From Chrysophaeum taylorii (taxonomy: Eukaryota; Sar; Pelagophyceae; Pelagomonadales; Pelagomonadaceae), in NCBI GenBank assembly GCA_029834535.1, contig JAQMWT010000011.1:62001-126000 (forward strand): DNA of 64,000 nt. Direction: 5' to 3'. The translations under genes were made by a program, and so were the position numbers. The notes under the pieces are model-generated. The model was not told the DNA's origin. It did not search any database and worked only from the letters and a program-made list of their open reading frames with translations. Every line of letters begins with the position of its first letter. The stretch's first letter is position 1. Below, in pieces: positions 13,086 through 26,700 of the stretch.

Positions 13086-16000
13086 TTCCTCCGACGGAGG
13101 AGACGCACGGCCGTCACGGCTGTCTGGCTTGGGTATTGCGGCGTCTGGCAGGATGCCGTTGCCTCGTCGAGTCGCACACCCTCGGAAGTCACGCCGCCGA
13201 ACTCGCATACGAACCGCTCGCCAGCGATGAAGGGCACGTAGCCAAGCGAGGAGGAGTCCAAACCAGCCACGCTCGCGACAACGCGCGTCCCCCCGGACGC
13301 GGGCCCGAAGTTTGGCGCGACGGTCGTAACGACAGCCATGTCGTCGCGCGAGAATGCCACGCCACCGCCCGTGATCCAGTCAAAACCGCCGTTCAACGAC
13401 ACGGCGACATCGCAGCATCCGCTTACAACCTCCGCGACGCTCACGACCAGGTCGGTGTCCGCGTTGCTGTCGGTGCGTCGCTGCGCACGCATGAGCTCCA
13501 AGTCGCCGAGGTTTTCCGGATGGCCGAGTGCCGTGAACGTCACGTCAAAGATTGACGCCGAATCTTGCTTTGTGACGAGGACGTCGCCGACACTTGGGAG
13601 CGCCTCGAGCGCCGTCTCGACCTCGGACGCCGGCGCGTTCCAGGGTAGCGAATACGTGGTGAAGCCTTCGAACGCGAGCGTAAACGTGGCCCGCGGCGAA
13701 GAAGCTGGCGACGCCCCCGCGAGCACGGTGCCGAGCCGCACGGCGGCGTCCGCGGCCGTGAGGGAGCTGTCGTCGGCCCGCATGAGCGGCACGTCCCCGA
13801 GGCGTGCTGGGAACGTGACCAAGTACTCGCACCCACTCGAATCGTGGTGAAGACCGCGGCGCGTCACGCGGAGCTCGTCGTCGTCTCGCGAGATTGCTGC
13901 TGCTGCTTTGAGCGCCGTCCGAACGGCTTCTTCCGAGGCTGCGTGGCTGATCTTCGAGGTCCACCGTCCCATGCACCAGAGCCGGAAGGTGCCGCCCTGG
14001 CGCGACCCGCGCACGATTTCTCGCACCGCGAGGCGCGCGGTATCGTTGAGGCGCGTTTCGAGCGCCCCGAGCATCGGCTGGTCTCCAATATGGCGCGTTT
14101 CGGCGCCGAGGTCGTCTAAAAACGTGACCCGCCACGCCCGATGCGCCGTGACGACGCCCAACGAAACCGCTTCGACATCGACGTGGCCGACGGTGTCGAG
14201 CTCTTCGAGCGCGCGTTTGACGTCGCCGGCGCTCGCGTTCGCAGGGATGACGTCGGTCACGTCGGCGCGAAACGACAGCCTGAAGCCGTGTTTGTCAGTT
14301 GTAGAGAGGACGCGCTCGCGCACCGAGGCGTTCGCGAGCCGCGACGCGTCGCACGTCGGCGTTCCGCCGCCGCCGCCTACGAGCGTCGCGTTCGCTACGT
14401 CGCACTCGAGAAGCGTCGCGGCCGCCTCTGGCATCGCGTCCACGAAATACACGTCCCACGCTCGGCCCTCGAAGTCGACGCGCGTGTCGACCGTGACGGC
14501 GACCTCCACAAACAATCCCGAAAGCGCCTCTCGAACTTCGTATGCCGTAGCGTCGACGGGAATCGGCGCAGTGCGGACGCCGCGCGCGACGAGCCGAAAC
14601 GTCCCGGCCATCGGTGTTCCGGCGGTCAAGGTCACGCGCTGCGCTCCCGGAACGCCGCCGTGGCGTGAAATCCCGTGTTGCGCTGTGCCGCCGCCCTCGA
14701 CCCCGCTCGCCGCGAGGAACGAATCGTCGATCTCCGCGATGATCGGCGCGTCGCTGTAAGACGTCAACCTCGCGATGCGCCACGTTGCGCCGCCCGAGAC
14801 CCGCTCCTCGACGCGAGCGAAGAACGCAGTCCCCACCGCTTCTTGGAGCTCGGCATCAGTCGCGTCGACGCGAATCGGATCCGTCCACCACGTTGTGTTC
14901 TCCTTCCCTTCCTCGTCGGAAGAGAAAAGGCGGAGCGAGACGTTACCGCCCAAGCAGCAGAACGCGCTAGAGTTTGAAATCTCGGCGGCTTCAATCTCGA
15001 CAGTCCCATCAGCGCGAAGCGAGCTGTTTAGAGAGATGAGAGGTGCGTCGGCGTTCTCGTCGAAGGTGATGGTCCACGAGTACGTTTTTGCGAACGGATC
15101 GACGTCTGCTCGGCGTACCGAGACGTCGCCAAAGGCCGCGGGATAGGATTCCAGCACCTCTTCGAGGGCCGACGCGCTCACCGCCGCCGACACCGTCACG
15201 TTGACGACCGCCGCCGCCGCCGCCGCCGCCGCGGGCATTATTATTTGAAACGTCCCGCTTACGGGGCCCCACTTGCCGCGTCGCGCCCGGGAGACGTTGG
15301 CGTAGTCGACGGCCAACGTCTCGTAGGCAGCGTCGTCGTCGCCAAACTTGGAGTGATAGCCGCCAACTTCCAGCAAATCCGACGGCCCACCACCGTCCAA
15401 GGGGTCGACGAACGTGACCCAATACGAGTACTTGCCGCCCGAGCTATAATCCAGACTCACCTCGACTTTCCCCAACGCGGCAGCAAAGGCGGCGTCGTCG
15501 TCGTCGTTCAGCGCTGCCTCGACGGTCGAGGCCGCGGCTCCCGCGGCGATATCGTCCGTCTCGAGCCCACCGTACGCGATGAACCACGTGCCTGAGGGCG
15601 ACTCCATGTAGATCAATTGGACTTCGTACTGCGTCCCGTCCTGTAGGGTCGAGACCTCGGCGGTTGCGCCCGAACCCTCGAGCGCCGACTCCACCGCAGT
15701 CATTTCAGACCAATCGCGGTACGACGGCAACGTCACGTCCACGATGCGCTGCCAGCATCCCGCCAGATCCTTCGAATGTTCTTCGACATCCACACTCACC
15801 GCGACGTCGTCGTCGAGGTCCATGTTGTCGAGCATCGTCTCCAGAGCCGAAGCGATCGCTGTCGTCGAAGCGTCGAAAATCGATATATGCGAGGTCTCAT
15901 AGCCGTCGAGCGCCAAGACGATCGACCCCGTCGCGTCGGCACGTCGCGTTCGCTGCGCTTCTGTAAACCGCACGAGAACGTCCCCGTTCGTGGCTTCTTC

Positions 16001-17692
16001 TTCTCCTCCTCCTTCTAGCCTCGCGCCGTCTACTTCCAGAGACGCGATCGGATCGCTGCCGCACACCTCGAGGAAAAATATGTCGTAATACCCGTCGTAT
16101 TGGACAACCTCGACGCGACCGAGCCCTCGGGCTCTCAGAAACTTTGTGAGAGTATACTCGAGCTCGAAGGCGGTCGCGTTGAATGGAAGGTTATCAGAGT
16201 AACCGTCATTCTCGAGCTTGAAGCAGAACGTTCCGCCCGCGGCGCGCGCCACGACGAGGCGTCGGATCTCGGGGGACACGCCGGCGACCACTTCGATAGC
16301 CTTCCCTCCGGACGCGTTCACCACCAGCGGCACCGCGACGTCGCCAGCGCGAGTACCGTAGGTGATGTCGAACGCCGAGCCGTCGTACGACACGGCGAGA
16401 TCAGCACCGAAAAAGGGAAATTGCAGGCGCAGCGCTCGTTGGAGTTCGTACGACGACACGTTCGCCGCGAACGTCTGCGTCTCGTACGGCCCGTAGACTA
16501 ACGCGAATCCGCCGGTCGCATTGACTCTGTGCACCGCTCGCACGTATGGCTTGGTGCCTGCGAAAACACGCTGGATCTCGTTTTGATGCGACAGCGAGCT
16601 CGTGATCGTCTGAACGGCTTTTCGACCCCCCTCCTCCTCGTCCTCTTCTTCGAGCGGCGACACGCGCAGGTCCACGTAATCCTCGCGGTATGCGGCGTCG
16701 GGAGCCGCGACGAGACGCACCTCTTGCACTTCGGATGCGTCGGGCCTACCGAGCACCTGGACGCGCTGCACCTCGGCCCGCTCGGCGGCGGCGACGTTTA
16801 CGCGCTGCACTTCTCGCGCCGCGGGACCCGCGGGAGCCGTGCACGCGATTCTTTCCGAGGTGATGAAGACGCCCCGCACGACGACGTTCTCGTGGAACCG
16901 GCACTTGAGATCCGTCGGAGATGCGGGCGCAAAGAAGCCCGAGCCTTGGAGCACGACCGTCGTGCCGCCGCTCGTCGGGCCTCGCGACGGCGCGAGTCCC
17001 GCGAGGCTCGACGCTCGCAGGTAAGTGAATTGCGTCGCTGTTTGGGTAAAGTCGTGGCCCCCGTTGAGAGAGACCGTCACCCCGCGCGGCATAGACGACG
17101 ATAACATTTTGGGAGCACGACACACGATTTCCTGCGAGCTCTTGTGCTCGAGAACAGGGACCGAGACGTTATCGAAGCGGCACAACATCAGATCCTGATG
17201 ATGCTGGTTCCGAGGAAAGCCGGAGCCTCTGATTGTCACGAGAGTGTCGGAATAGCCGGTGCTTGGAATCGCGCGAGACACGACTGGCTCGGGCGCATAC
17301 CGGAACCTCACGTCGTCCGCCGATGCCCACGAGTTGGCTTGGACGGTGCCGACCTCGACCTTCACGTCCATCACTTCGGTGCTGTCGCCGCGCGAAGGCG
17401 GGCTCGCGCACAGTACTGATGACGATGAGGACCTGGTTCTATCGCACGGCACGACATCGATGGCGCCGAACCGGCACACACACCGCGATGGTAAGTTCGC
17501 GCCCTCGACTCTCGCGAGCGTGCCGCCGTATGTCGGCCCAGATTCCGGAGTTACCCGGAAAACGAGCGGCCGGGCAGAAAATTCGAATTGCACTGTCGAG
17601 ATCGCGACTTCCGTGGAGTATCTCGGGGCCACGGCAACCGGCACGACATAGCCCGCGGCGACCTCGATTGCGGCCGGCGTTACGCAGCGAAT

Positions 17693-17723
<31 letters not shown>

Positions 17724-20700
17724 CTCTCCGCGACGACGAGGAGAGCGGGCCGAAGCACGCCGCCGCCAAACACGCAATCGAGGTCGACATACTGCGTGGC
17801 GACAACACGCAGTCCACGCCCGCGAATAACGACAGGCGTCCCACCAGCATCGGGGCCTGCCGACGGGGTGATCGAAGACAGGGTTGGCTCCCGCCAATAC
17901 CGGAGCGTCGGTCCGGGCGGGCCGGGAAAATCGACGCCGTTCAACGAAACGCGCACTGTCGCGTGGGATTGATTGCTTGCGGGAGTCGGACATCGCAGGC
18001 GCGAGGCCGAGAGAAAAATGGCTTGCGTCGTCGTCGTCGTCGTTGTACCTTCTCCAAACTGGCATGCTAGCGTCGGCTTGTCTCGAAAACTTTCACCCGT
18101 GATCCACACCATCGTGCCGCCTCTTGCGGGCCCGGCGAGTGGCGACATGAGACGAACGATCGGCTCCTGGTAGTATTCGAAGCTCGCGGTCGTCCTCGAC
18201 GATGGTTCGTCGACGTGGCGGGGTGTCGGGATGATGCCCGGTGCTTTGTCTCCGCCGACGCCGATAGTGACGGGGACTGCTGCCGATGATTTTTTGCCCG
18301 TTGGAGCAACACACGAGAGAGTATTATTGGTCGTTTGGCGGTGCGCCGGCACGGCGGAATGTTGTCCAAAGCGGCACCACATCATCATCTCATCATCATC
18401 GCTGCTAGTCGTGTCGCCGGCAATCGTCACGACGACGCGCGTTCCGCCGGACGCGGGGCCAAAGTTAGGGTGAACGTGGACCACTCGAGGCGCTTCTCGT
18501 ACGCGTAGCAAACTAGGAGACTCGATAAATTCGACGGAATCGAAGGTCACTCCCACCGCACTCGACGCGCCGTGGTGCGCAAAGAGCGGGGGACTCGCGC
18601 ATTGGATCGTCCGCGAGCCGACGTACTCGGCAGGAACGATAATATCGAAGAACTTACACGCGAGTTTCGAAAGCACGACGTCGTCGCTCATCTTGAGACT
18701 GACGACCGTGCTGCCGCCGACGTCAACGACACTCGGAGACATCTCGAGAACGCGGATTGCCGGCCGGTAAGAAAATCGGAGCCGAGTAAGTGATGTTGCT
18801 AAGTCGACGGGGTCGCCACCGTTCGAGACCCGAACCAGAACCAAGCCCGCGCCATTGCCGGGCAGCGGGCTGGGGGGTGCAACCACAGATATCTCTGTCG
18901 AACTCACGAAATCGGAGGCAACGTCCACAAAACGCGACCGGTTTGTGGCCGAGGTGAATCGCGCCATCAACGAGTACTCTGAGCTGAAGTTCGACCCTAT
19001 CAGACTGACTCGAACGCCGCCACGAGCACCACATTCTGCAGGCGTCACCACGACGAGACTCGACGGTGGCTTTACAAACGTGTAGTCGATCGGTGTTGAA
19101 AGTCCGCCATCAGCGGCGACGACGCGAACCACAACGGTCGCAGGGACGACTCGAGCGGGTGCTACGCATACAACCGTAGTGTTGTCGAGGACCACGGCAG
19201 GCGTCGTCACCGAACCAAAGAGCACTTTTCTCGACGACGACGACGACGACGACATAAATGAGAAAGTACCGTACAGTGCGATGCTCTGGCCACCAACTGT
19301 CGACCCAAATGGAGGCCGAATCGACGAAATCGTTTCTGGCTCGACGTATACGACGGTCAAAGTGCCATGCCAGTCAATACCGCCGTTGAGTGACACCGCC
19401 AGCTGGACTTGCCCGGATACCATGCGTGGGGCGGCGCACTCGAGTGTCTTCGAGTGCAATCGTGTCGCGTTTGAAACCAGTCTCCCGTCGAATCGACATG
19501 CGAACTCAAAGCCTGGCGAAAAGAGGCCACCGCGCACTCTCAACGTCACGTCGTCGTTGCCGACGGTAACTGACGCTGGCGTGACCGAATCGAGCACGAA
19601 AGGTCTCGTGATTGAGTACGTCCACGCATTTGACGCTATGTTGTCACTATCACGCCGCACGACGTCTAGAGCTAGCGTCACTGTTTCTTTGTCTTCCGAG
19701 GCTGCTGATTCCCAAAGAATTGCATCGTCGGTTGGCACAAAACACTGCACGCGAGAGTTGTTCTTGGTAACGGTGGTTACAGGGGTCTTCCTAGTTGTGC
19801 GGTTGAGAGTCCATCGACAATCCATGGAGTCATTGCTTATCCCATCAAGGTCCAAGGAGACGATGGTCGGCGTGCCAACGACGCTGACTACGGGTGTAAC
19901 GCTCTTCGCGGTTAGGGGAGATGCGTAGTGGAGGGTCACGGCATGCTCAATGGGAATCCCGCCATACAGCGACAGCGACACCGTAGCATTATCGTGTGCG
20001 CCAGAAGTCGACGGCGGCGAGAATACGAGAGCTGTCTCGTTTAGCCAAGCACAGTTGACTGTTGAGTTTGTCCCTGCGTCCAACGAGGTAAGCACGGCGA
20101 TCCAGCCCGAAGATTTGACGAAACGACCCCTCGCGACAATCCGCGAGGTCATCTCGCGCGGAATGACGCGAGGAACGAGGTCGTACACCACGGACTCGGG
20201 ACTGGCGTAGTACACGGCCGCGGACGTCAGCGTCGTCGACCAGTCGGCGCCACCGTTGACGGAGACGCCGACGGTCGCGAATCCAGGGTCGTGAGCTGGG
20301 GCCAGGCAAGTAAGGTGCTCATCATCAATCACGTCCAGTAGGACTCCCCGGGCCGTGCCAAAGCGACATGCCCAATCATGCTGCGGAGCCAACTGTAGAA
20401 CCGAGAACCCTGTTCCAAATATAGCGACTTGGACGTTCCCTTCGGCAGGCAGCCGAACGGGCGACGCGGCAAGGATCGTCGGCGGCCTGTAGGTCGTAAA
20501 TCGGACAACGTCGTCGAAGTCGATGCCTCCGTTGGCCGAGAGTGCGATGCTAACTGCGGTTCCTCCCGACAAAGGAAGCATAGGCGGCGAGACGCACGCG
20601 AGCACCGAGGCGTGGTCGCCAACGGCCGGCACGTCCTCGGCGCTCCCAAAGCGGCACATAAATCTCGCTCCAGCTTGCCATAGTTGCGATAGAGGCTGCG

Positions 20701-23700
20701 CCAGTCGAAGCGCGACGCGTGTCCCGCCGTTGACCGGTCCGGAGCTAGGACTCACGTCGACAACATGAAGCGGCGCGTGGAAGTAGAACGGTCGTCGCGC
20801 GAGAGCGACCAACGCGTACCGGTCGCGCGGATTCGCGAGTGGCTTGTCGGCAGCGAGCGCGACGATACTCCCGTACGCATGTGCGACACCCACGGATACA
20901 AAGCCAATAGTTTCCGTGGACGGCGTCGTACACATATTGTCTCGTACAAGAACCGTGGCTCGACGACCATCGAAGACGCAGAGAAAACGTTTCTCGTCAA
21001 ACTCGCCCCCCGAACCAGCGACGCGGACACGCGTGCCCCCAAAACGCGGGCCCAGCGACGGCTCGAGCGTGACGTTGTTTAGGGCTTGCGTCGGTTTGAC
21101 CTCGACGGTGCCGGTCACGCCCCCAAAATCGATTCCGTTGTTTGCTACCGAGACGTCGTATTTGCCTTGGGTCGCCGCGCTCGACGGTAGTGCACACTCG
21201 AGCCGAGTCGACGATCTCCAGAGCGCTGGCGATTGCGCATGCCCAATGCGACATGTCAGTGCAGTGCTTTTTTCAAAGCCCTCGCCTCTAATGTTGAGGA
21301 TGACCCCCGGGATCGACGTCTGCGAGGGCTCCACGCGCTCGACGACCGGCTCCGGCACGTATTCGAACGACAATCCCGTGTCGCAAAAAAAATTTGTCGC
21401 GTTGCCACCACCGACGGCGACAAAGATGGGAGACAAGCCTGCGGACCTCGCCGCTGGCGCTCGACAGCGGACGGTGTTGGTGTCGACTTGGGTAGCATAC
21501 GAAGGTGTCGCAGAAATGCCAAACTGGCATCGGACGCTCGCTCCGGCTATCCCCTGGCCCGTCAAAAACACGTGCGTTCCGCCCGCGACCGGCCCAGAGC
21601 GCGGGAGGAGCTCGTCGACGCCGCAGGGCGTACCGACCGCACTTGGGAGCAGCTGGGAATAATAGGCAAAAGATGCGGGCTTTAAGAGATCGACGCCGTC
21701 GTCGTCGACGAGCGAGACGGACACGATCACCTCCGGACCGACGACAGTCGAGACATCCGCCAATGCGGGAGTCAGGCATGCAACTGCGAGCTCGCCGTCT
21801 ACGATCCCGATGACGTTGTCGACGATGTGCTGCTCATCACCAAACTTGCATCGGCTCGACGACGTCGGCTCGGAGAAGGTCGTCGCGGGTCCTCTAAGAA
21901 CGACGCGCGTCCCGCCCACGGCCGGTCCGCTCGACGGGTTGACAATGAGCGATGACTCGGCGTGGTACGAGAATAAGGTCGAGGACACTGTGAGATCGGC
22001 GCCGTCAAGCCGGAGCGTCACCGCGACCGCGCCCGGATACTCTGCTCGCGGGACTCTGCATTCGACCGCGGCGAGGCCTTCGACGGTTGCAGGGACGGAA
22101 ATCCCGCCAAAACTGCACGACAGCGCGACAGCGTTTGCGATCTCCTCGAGCGTGGAGACTCGGACGATTGTCCCGCCAGCGACGGGCCCGGACGCGGGCT
22201 CGAGTCTCGCGATCGAGAGCGCGCGCACAAAGTAAAAGTTGATGCCCTCGCTGCGCAGTACGCCGCCCGCGCTAACGATTTCGAGTGTCGCAGCAACTTG
22301 ACGCGACGTCGCTGGTGGGGTGACACACGTCGCCTGCCGCGAGGACACCCAAGTTGCCGGCGTGTGTGCCTTCCTTGTCGTCGCCTGCCCATCAAAAGAG
22401 AAGAAACTGCACTCGAGGAGGAGTTCGGGTTCGAAGCCCGTTCCATACAAAGTGAGGTGTGTCCCGCCGTTTGCAGGGCCTGCGACCGGCACAACAGCCT
22501 CGAGCGTGGGTACTTCTTTGAGATTGAGTGTGAGTGCGTCGCGACTCAGGTCCTGGCCGTTTGACGAGACGCGCACGCTTACCGAACCCGGCGTCTCCCG
22601 AACGTCCGCCGGAACAACGCAGCGTATAACGTTGTTGTCGACCCAGAATGCTTCAACGCGGCGTTCTTGGTCGAAGACGCACTGAAGATTATTACGCGCG
22701 GAACTCCCGAGGTCGTCGGCGGCGACGATTCGTATCGGGAGCCCTCGGCTCGAGTCGACGCTTGCGACAGCGGGCTCGAGCACCAGCAGCCGCTCGGGAG
22801 AATAGTAGGAAAAGGTCGTGATCGCAGCAGCTATACTTGTCGTCGAGTCCGCAGCGACGGCCAAGACGACTGACCCAACGGACAGCCGCGATGGCGGCGC
22901 GACGCACGCGATTGCATTGTCTTCTTCGACGACGAGGACGCCGTCTACGAAGTCGGTGGTAGTCCCGAACCGACACGCGGGTCGGAAAGCGTCGGCGATA
23001 TCAAAGGAGCCTCGAATTGTGACGACTGTGCCACCGAGAGTGGGGCCGCTCTGCGGCTCGATGGACGAGAGTGTTGGGACATTCAAACAGCGTACCGCCC
23101 GGCCTGTCGAGACGAACTGTTGTCCGTCAATCGACAATTGCACGTCCACGGGTCCCTTAACGAGGCCGTCGCAGCTCACAGCGCACGAGAGGGTGCCGTC
23201 TATCTCAAAAGCTGCCACTCCCGTGCGACCTCCGTCGTCGTCTAGACGGCAAGCCGTGACACGGGCCATGTTGTTGTGGTCGTCGCCTTCGATCAAGAGC
23301 AGCGCGGTTTCGTTTGCCGAGAGTGCTTCTGGGTCTACCCTCGCAACCTTGGGTTCGCGAACGTACTCGAACGTCGTAGTTTCTGCGGACCAGTCGGCGC
23401 CCCCGTTGACCGAGATCCGCACGTCGACGATTGCGTTGTCTGCCCACAAAGGCGCGACGCATTGCACCACACCTTGTCCGGTCGCTGCTGCCAGGACCGT
23501 CGTCGTCGTCGTTTCCTCCATTCGTGGTATCCCAAAGCGGCAGTACGTGGCTTCGAGAGTGGCGTTTCTCGAAGCACCGTCAAGGAAAACTGTCAAGAGG
23601 GTGCCACCAGATGTCGGGCCAGCAGAGGGATGAATCGCAGTCACCGAGGGCAATGGCTCGTACTCGTAGACCGCAGTGCCAACATCAGCGGCGGCGGCGG

Positions 23701-26700
23701 CGGCGGCGGCGTCGAGGGTATCATCCGCGAATACGGCAAGGTTGACGCGGCCAAGACGTTGGCCCGGTGGCGACACGCAGACGGCGGAATTATGCAACAC
23801 CTCGAGTGCGCGAGTGGCGTTGGCGGTTCCGAACCGGCAGGAGACGACGTCGGTTGTTGTCCAACCCTCACCGATGATCGTGACTCGAGTCCCACCCTCG
23901 ACCGAACCGAATGCCGGTCGTACGAGAGTAATCTTTGGCGCCGCTCGGTACGCGAAGACGAGGCCATTTCTGCTCGAGATTTCGAAGCGATCGTATCCCG
24001 AGGAAACAGATTGCACGACTTCCACCGTGGCGGTAGCCGCGCGTGGCGGCGGCACTGGGCACTCCACGTTGTCGTCCCGAACAAACCGCGCCGGCACAGT
24101 CGTCGAATGTCCGTCGAAGCCGAAGCGACAGCGCGGCGCTCTGCGCGCGTCGAAGCCGGTGCCGGTGATCGCGACGACATTTCCCGCCGAGCCTTGCGCG
24201 GGGGACAAGCGGAGCGCGGCGAGGGGAGTCTTCAGATACCAAATCGACAACCCGTCAGCTATGATTGTAGTCTCGTCGCCCGCGTGCAAGAGACGCAGCG
24301 GAAGAAGTGAATCAGCGTCTTTGTCGTCGTTGTCGAGGAGCGTAGAAGGCGACGTGCATTCTAAGACGCCCTCGCGCAACGCGCGACCGGCTCTGCGCAC
24401 GCCGGCGAAATCGCAGATGACGTCTGAATAGTTGAGGCCTCGAACGATCACCGCGTCTTCGGCACCACGAGTTATATAGCGCGGCGTCGCCGTCAGCGCA
24501 ACTGGAACCGGCGCGTAGTTGACTCCAACCACACACTCCGAAGTAAAGTCGACGCCATTTGTGGACACCTCGACGCATGCATGGCCGGGACGTGCAGGAG
24601 GGGCGAGGCACCTGATGCTCTGCGGCGACTCGTAGGTTGCTGCGATAGTCATCATCATCTGAGCGTCAGCACCTGTCAAGAAGCGACACGCGAGCTGGGG
24701 GGTCTGTGCGAACCCGTCCCCGTGCACGATGACCTCGACCCCGCCCGTCTCGAGGATACTTGCGGGCGATATCGCCAAGGGCCGAGGTAGGATCCTGTAC
24801 CAGAAGAAGCCGGGAACCGGCCTGGCATCATCGTCGCTCGAGCTCCGTCCCAGAGCCACGACGATCGCACCCTCCTCCGGCAGGGTGGGGACGACGCAAA
24901 GTGCCGACGTCTCGGTAACGTTAAACGACGACACGACGACATTCTTATTATCCTTCGACGACACGAACCGGCACTCCAGGGGCAAACCAGCGTTGAACCC
25001 CTCGCCGTTGATCTCCAAGATAGTCCCGGCGGCTCCGACAGACGGATAAAGCGAGCTCGGGATAGGTATACGACCGTTGCGTTCGAGATGGAACGGGATC
25101 AGTGGTGAGCAGTCTGCGCCCGCGTTGAGAGACACGCCTACCAGCAACTCCGTTGCGGGGAGCCGGGTCGTATCGGTCAGCGATGGCACGATGCACGTAA
25201 GCAGATTAATGTGCATTGGGTCGCTGTTGGTGGGAGCGACGTACGACAGCGTCGAGTCGCCGACACCAAAGCAGCAGCGCACGTCTCTTCTTCTTCCAAC
25301 AGGGAAGAACCCGATGCCCGATAAGGTGATCAAGGTGCCACCTTCTACTGGTCCAGAGGTAGGACTGATCTCGTGGATCATCGGCGCCGCGTAGTAGCTA
25401 AACAACTGGTGCTGCTCCGCGCCCGCAACAACGTAATCGACTCCATTCGTGCTCACCGCGACGCCCAGGCCAGTGCCCACCACTGATGGTGGTGCAACGC
25501 ATCGAATCAGTTTGGTGGTAATCACCGTAGCACGCCGCGGTGTCTGTTCGCCAAAGCGGCACCAAGCTTCGTCCGCTCCTACGTTATCGCCAAAGATAGT
25601 GACGAGCGTACCTCCGCTTTCGGGACCGGCGTTCGGTCGCAACCATCGGATGCGGGCTGGGGCGCGGTACTCGAAATTCAACACACCACTGTGCTCAAAC
25701 GCACCCGTCGCGGAGCGCATCGTGAGCACGATCGGCACGCTGCCCGGAACGTTTCGGGGTGGCATCGTACACGTCGCGCGATTCGGCGAGAGGAGTCTGG
25801 CTGGTACGCTTACGTCTTCGAGCACGCAATGGAGCGTGGCGTTCGTTGCTGTCAAGCCGTGGCCGATCACTTCAAGCCGCGTGCCTCCGAGGATCGGTCC
25901 ACTGATAGGCGAAATGGCAGCGAGTGCCATAACAAAAGCGGCGGAATATTCGAACAAAGCCGAGGACGCAGCAGCTTGTGGAACTCTCCCATACCCGACT
26001 CTCACGCGAACACGCGTCGCGAGCGCGCTTGGCGGAGAAACGCAACGCACAACTGTCGGCCGCACCACCATAGCGTCGACCGCAGCTTCCCCGAACTGAC
26101 AAATGATTTCAGCCGGAAGGTCTCGACGCAGATTATTATTGACCGTGACGAAGACTACGGTGCCTCCAGATAGAGGCCCCGTTGCCGGCGAAAGAGAGAC
26201 CGTCGCAACGGCAGCGACAACATCCACAGAAACATCGTTGGTTGTAGAGCGTGTTCGGTTGTTTGAGACGGCCACAACGACGGCACCCAGAAACGACAGC
26301 CTCGGTACCGTGCATTGGACAGATCCGGATGAGAACGCGACAGCCGGAGAAGTGACACTACCGAATCGACATACTATATCCTCTTCCTCGAAAAGTTGGA
26401 AGCCGGAGCCCATGATCGCGAGGACGGACTCTTCGTCGGCGTAGACGAATGGCGGACTGACCGCTTCGATGACAGCAGGCGCGTAGTACGCGAAAACCCC
26501 TGCAGAGTGGAAGTCGATGGCATTCAAGGTGAGATCAAATGGGACGCGTCCGGGGTGCTCCGCAGCTGGAGTCACGCAGACGACAGAATTCTCGACGACG
26601 CGAATCGCTCGAACTGCGGTCGCTCCGAACCGGCAAGCGAAATCAACAACCTGGTGCTCTCGAAGGGACACTATCACGCGAACGCCGCCGACGATAGGAC

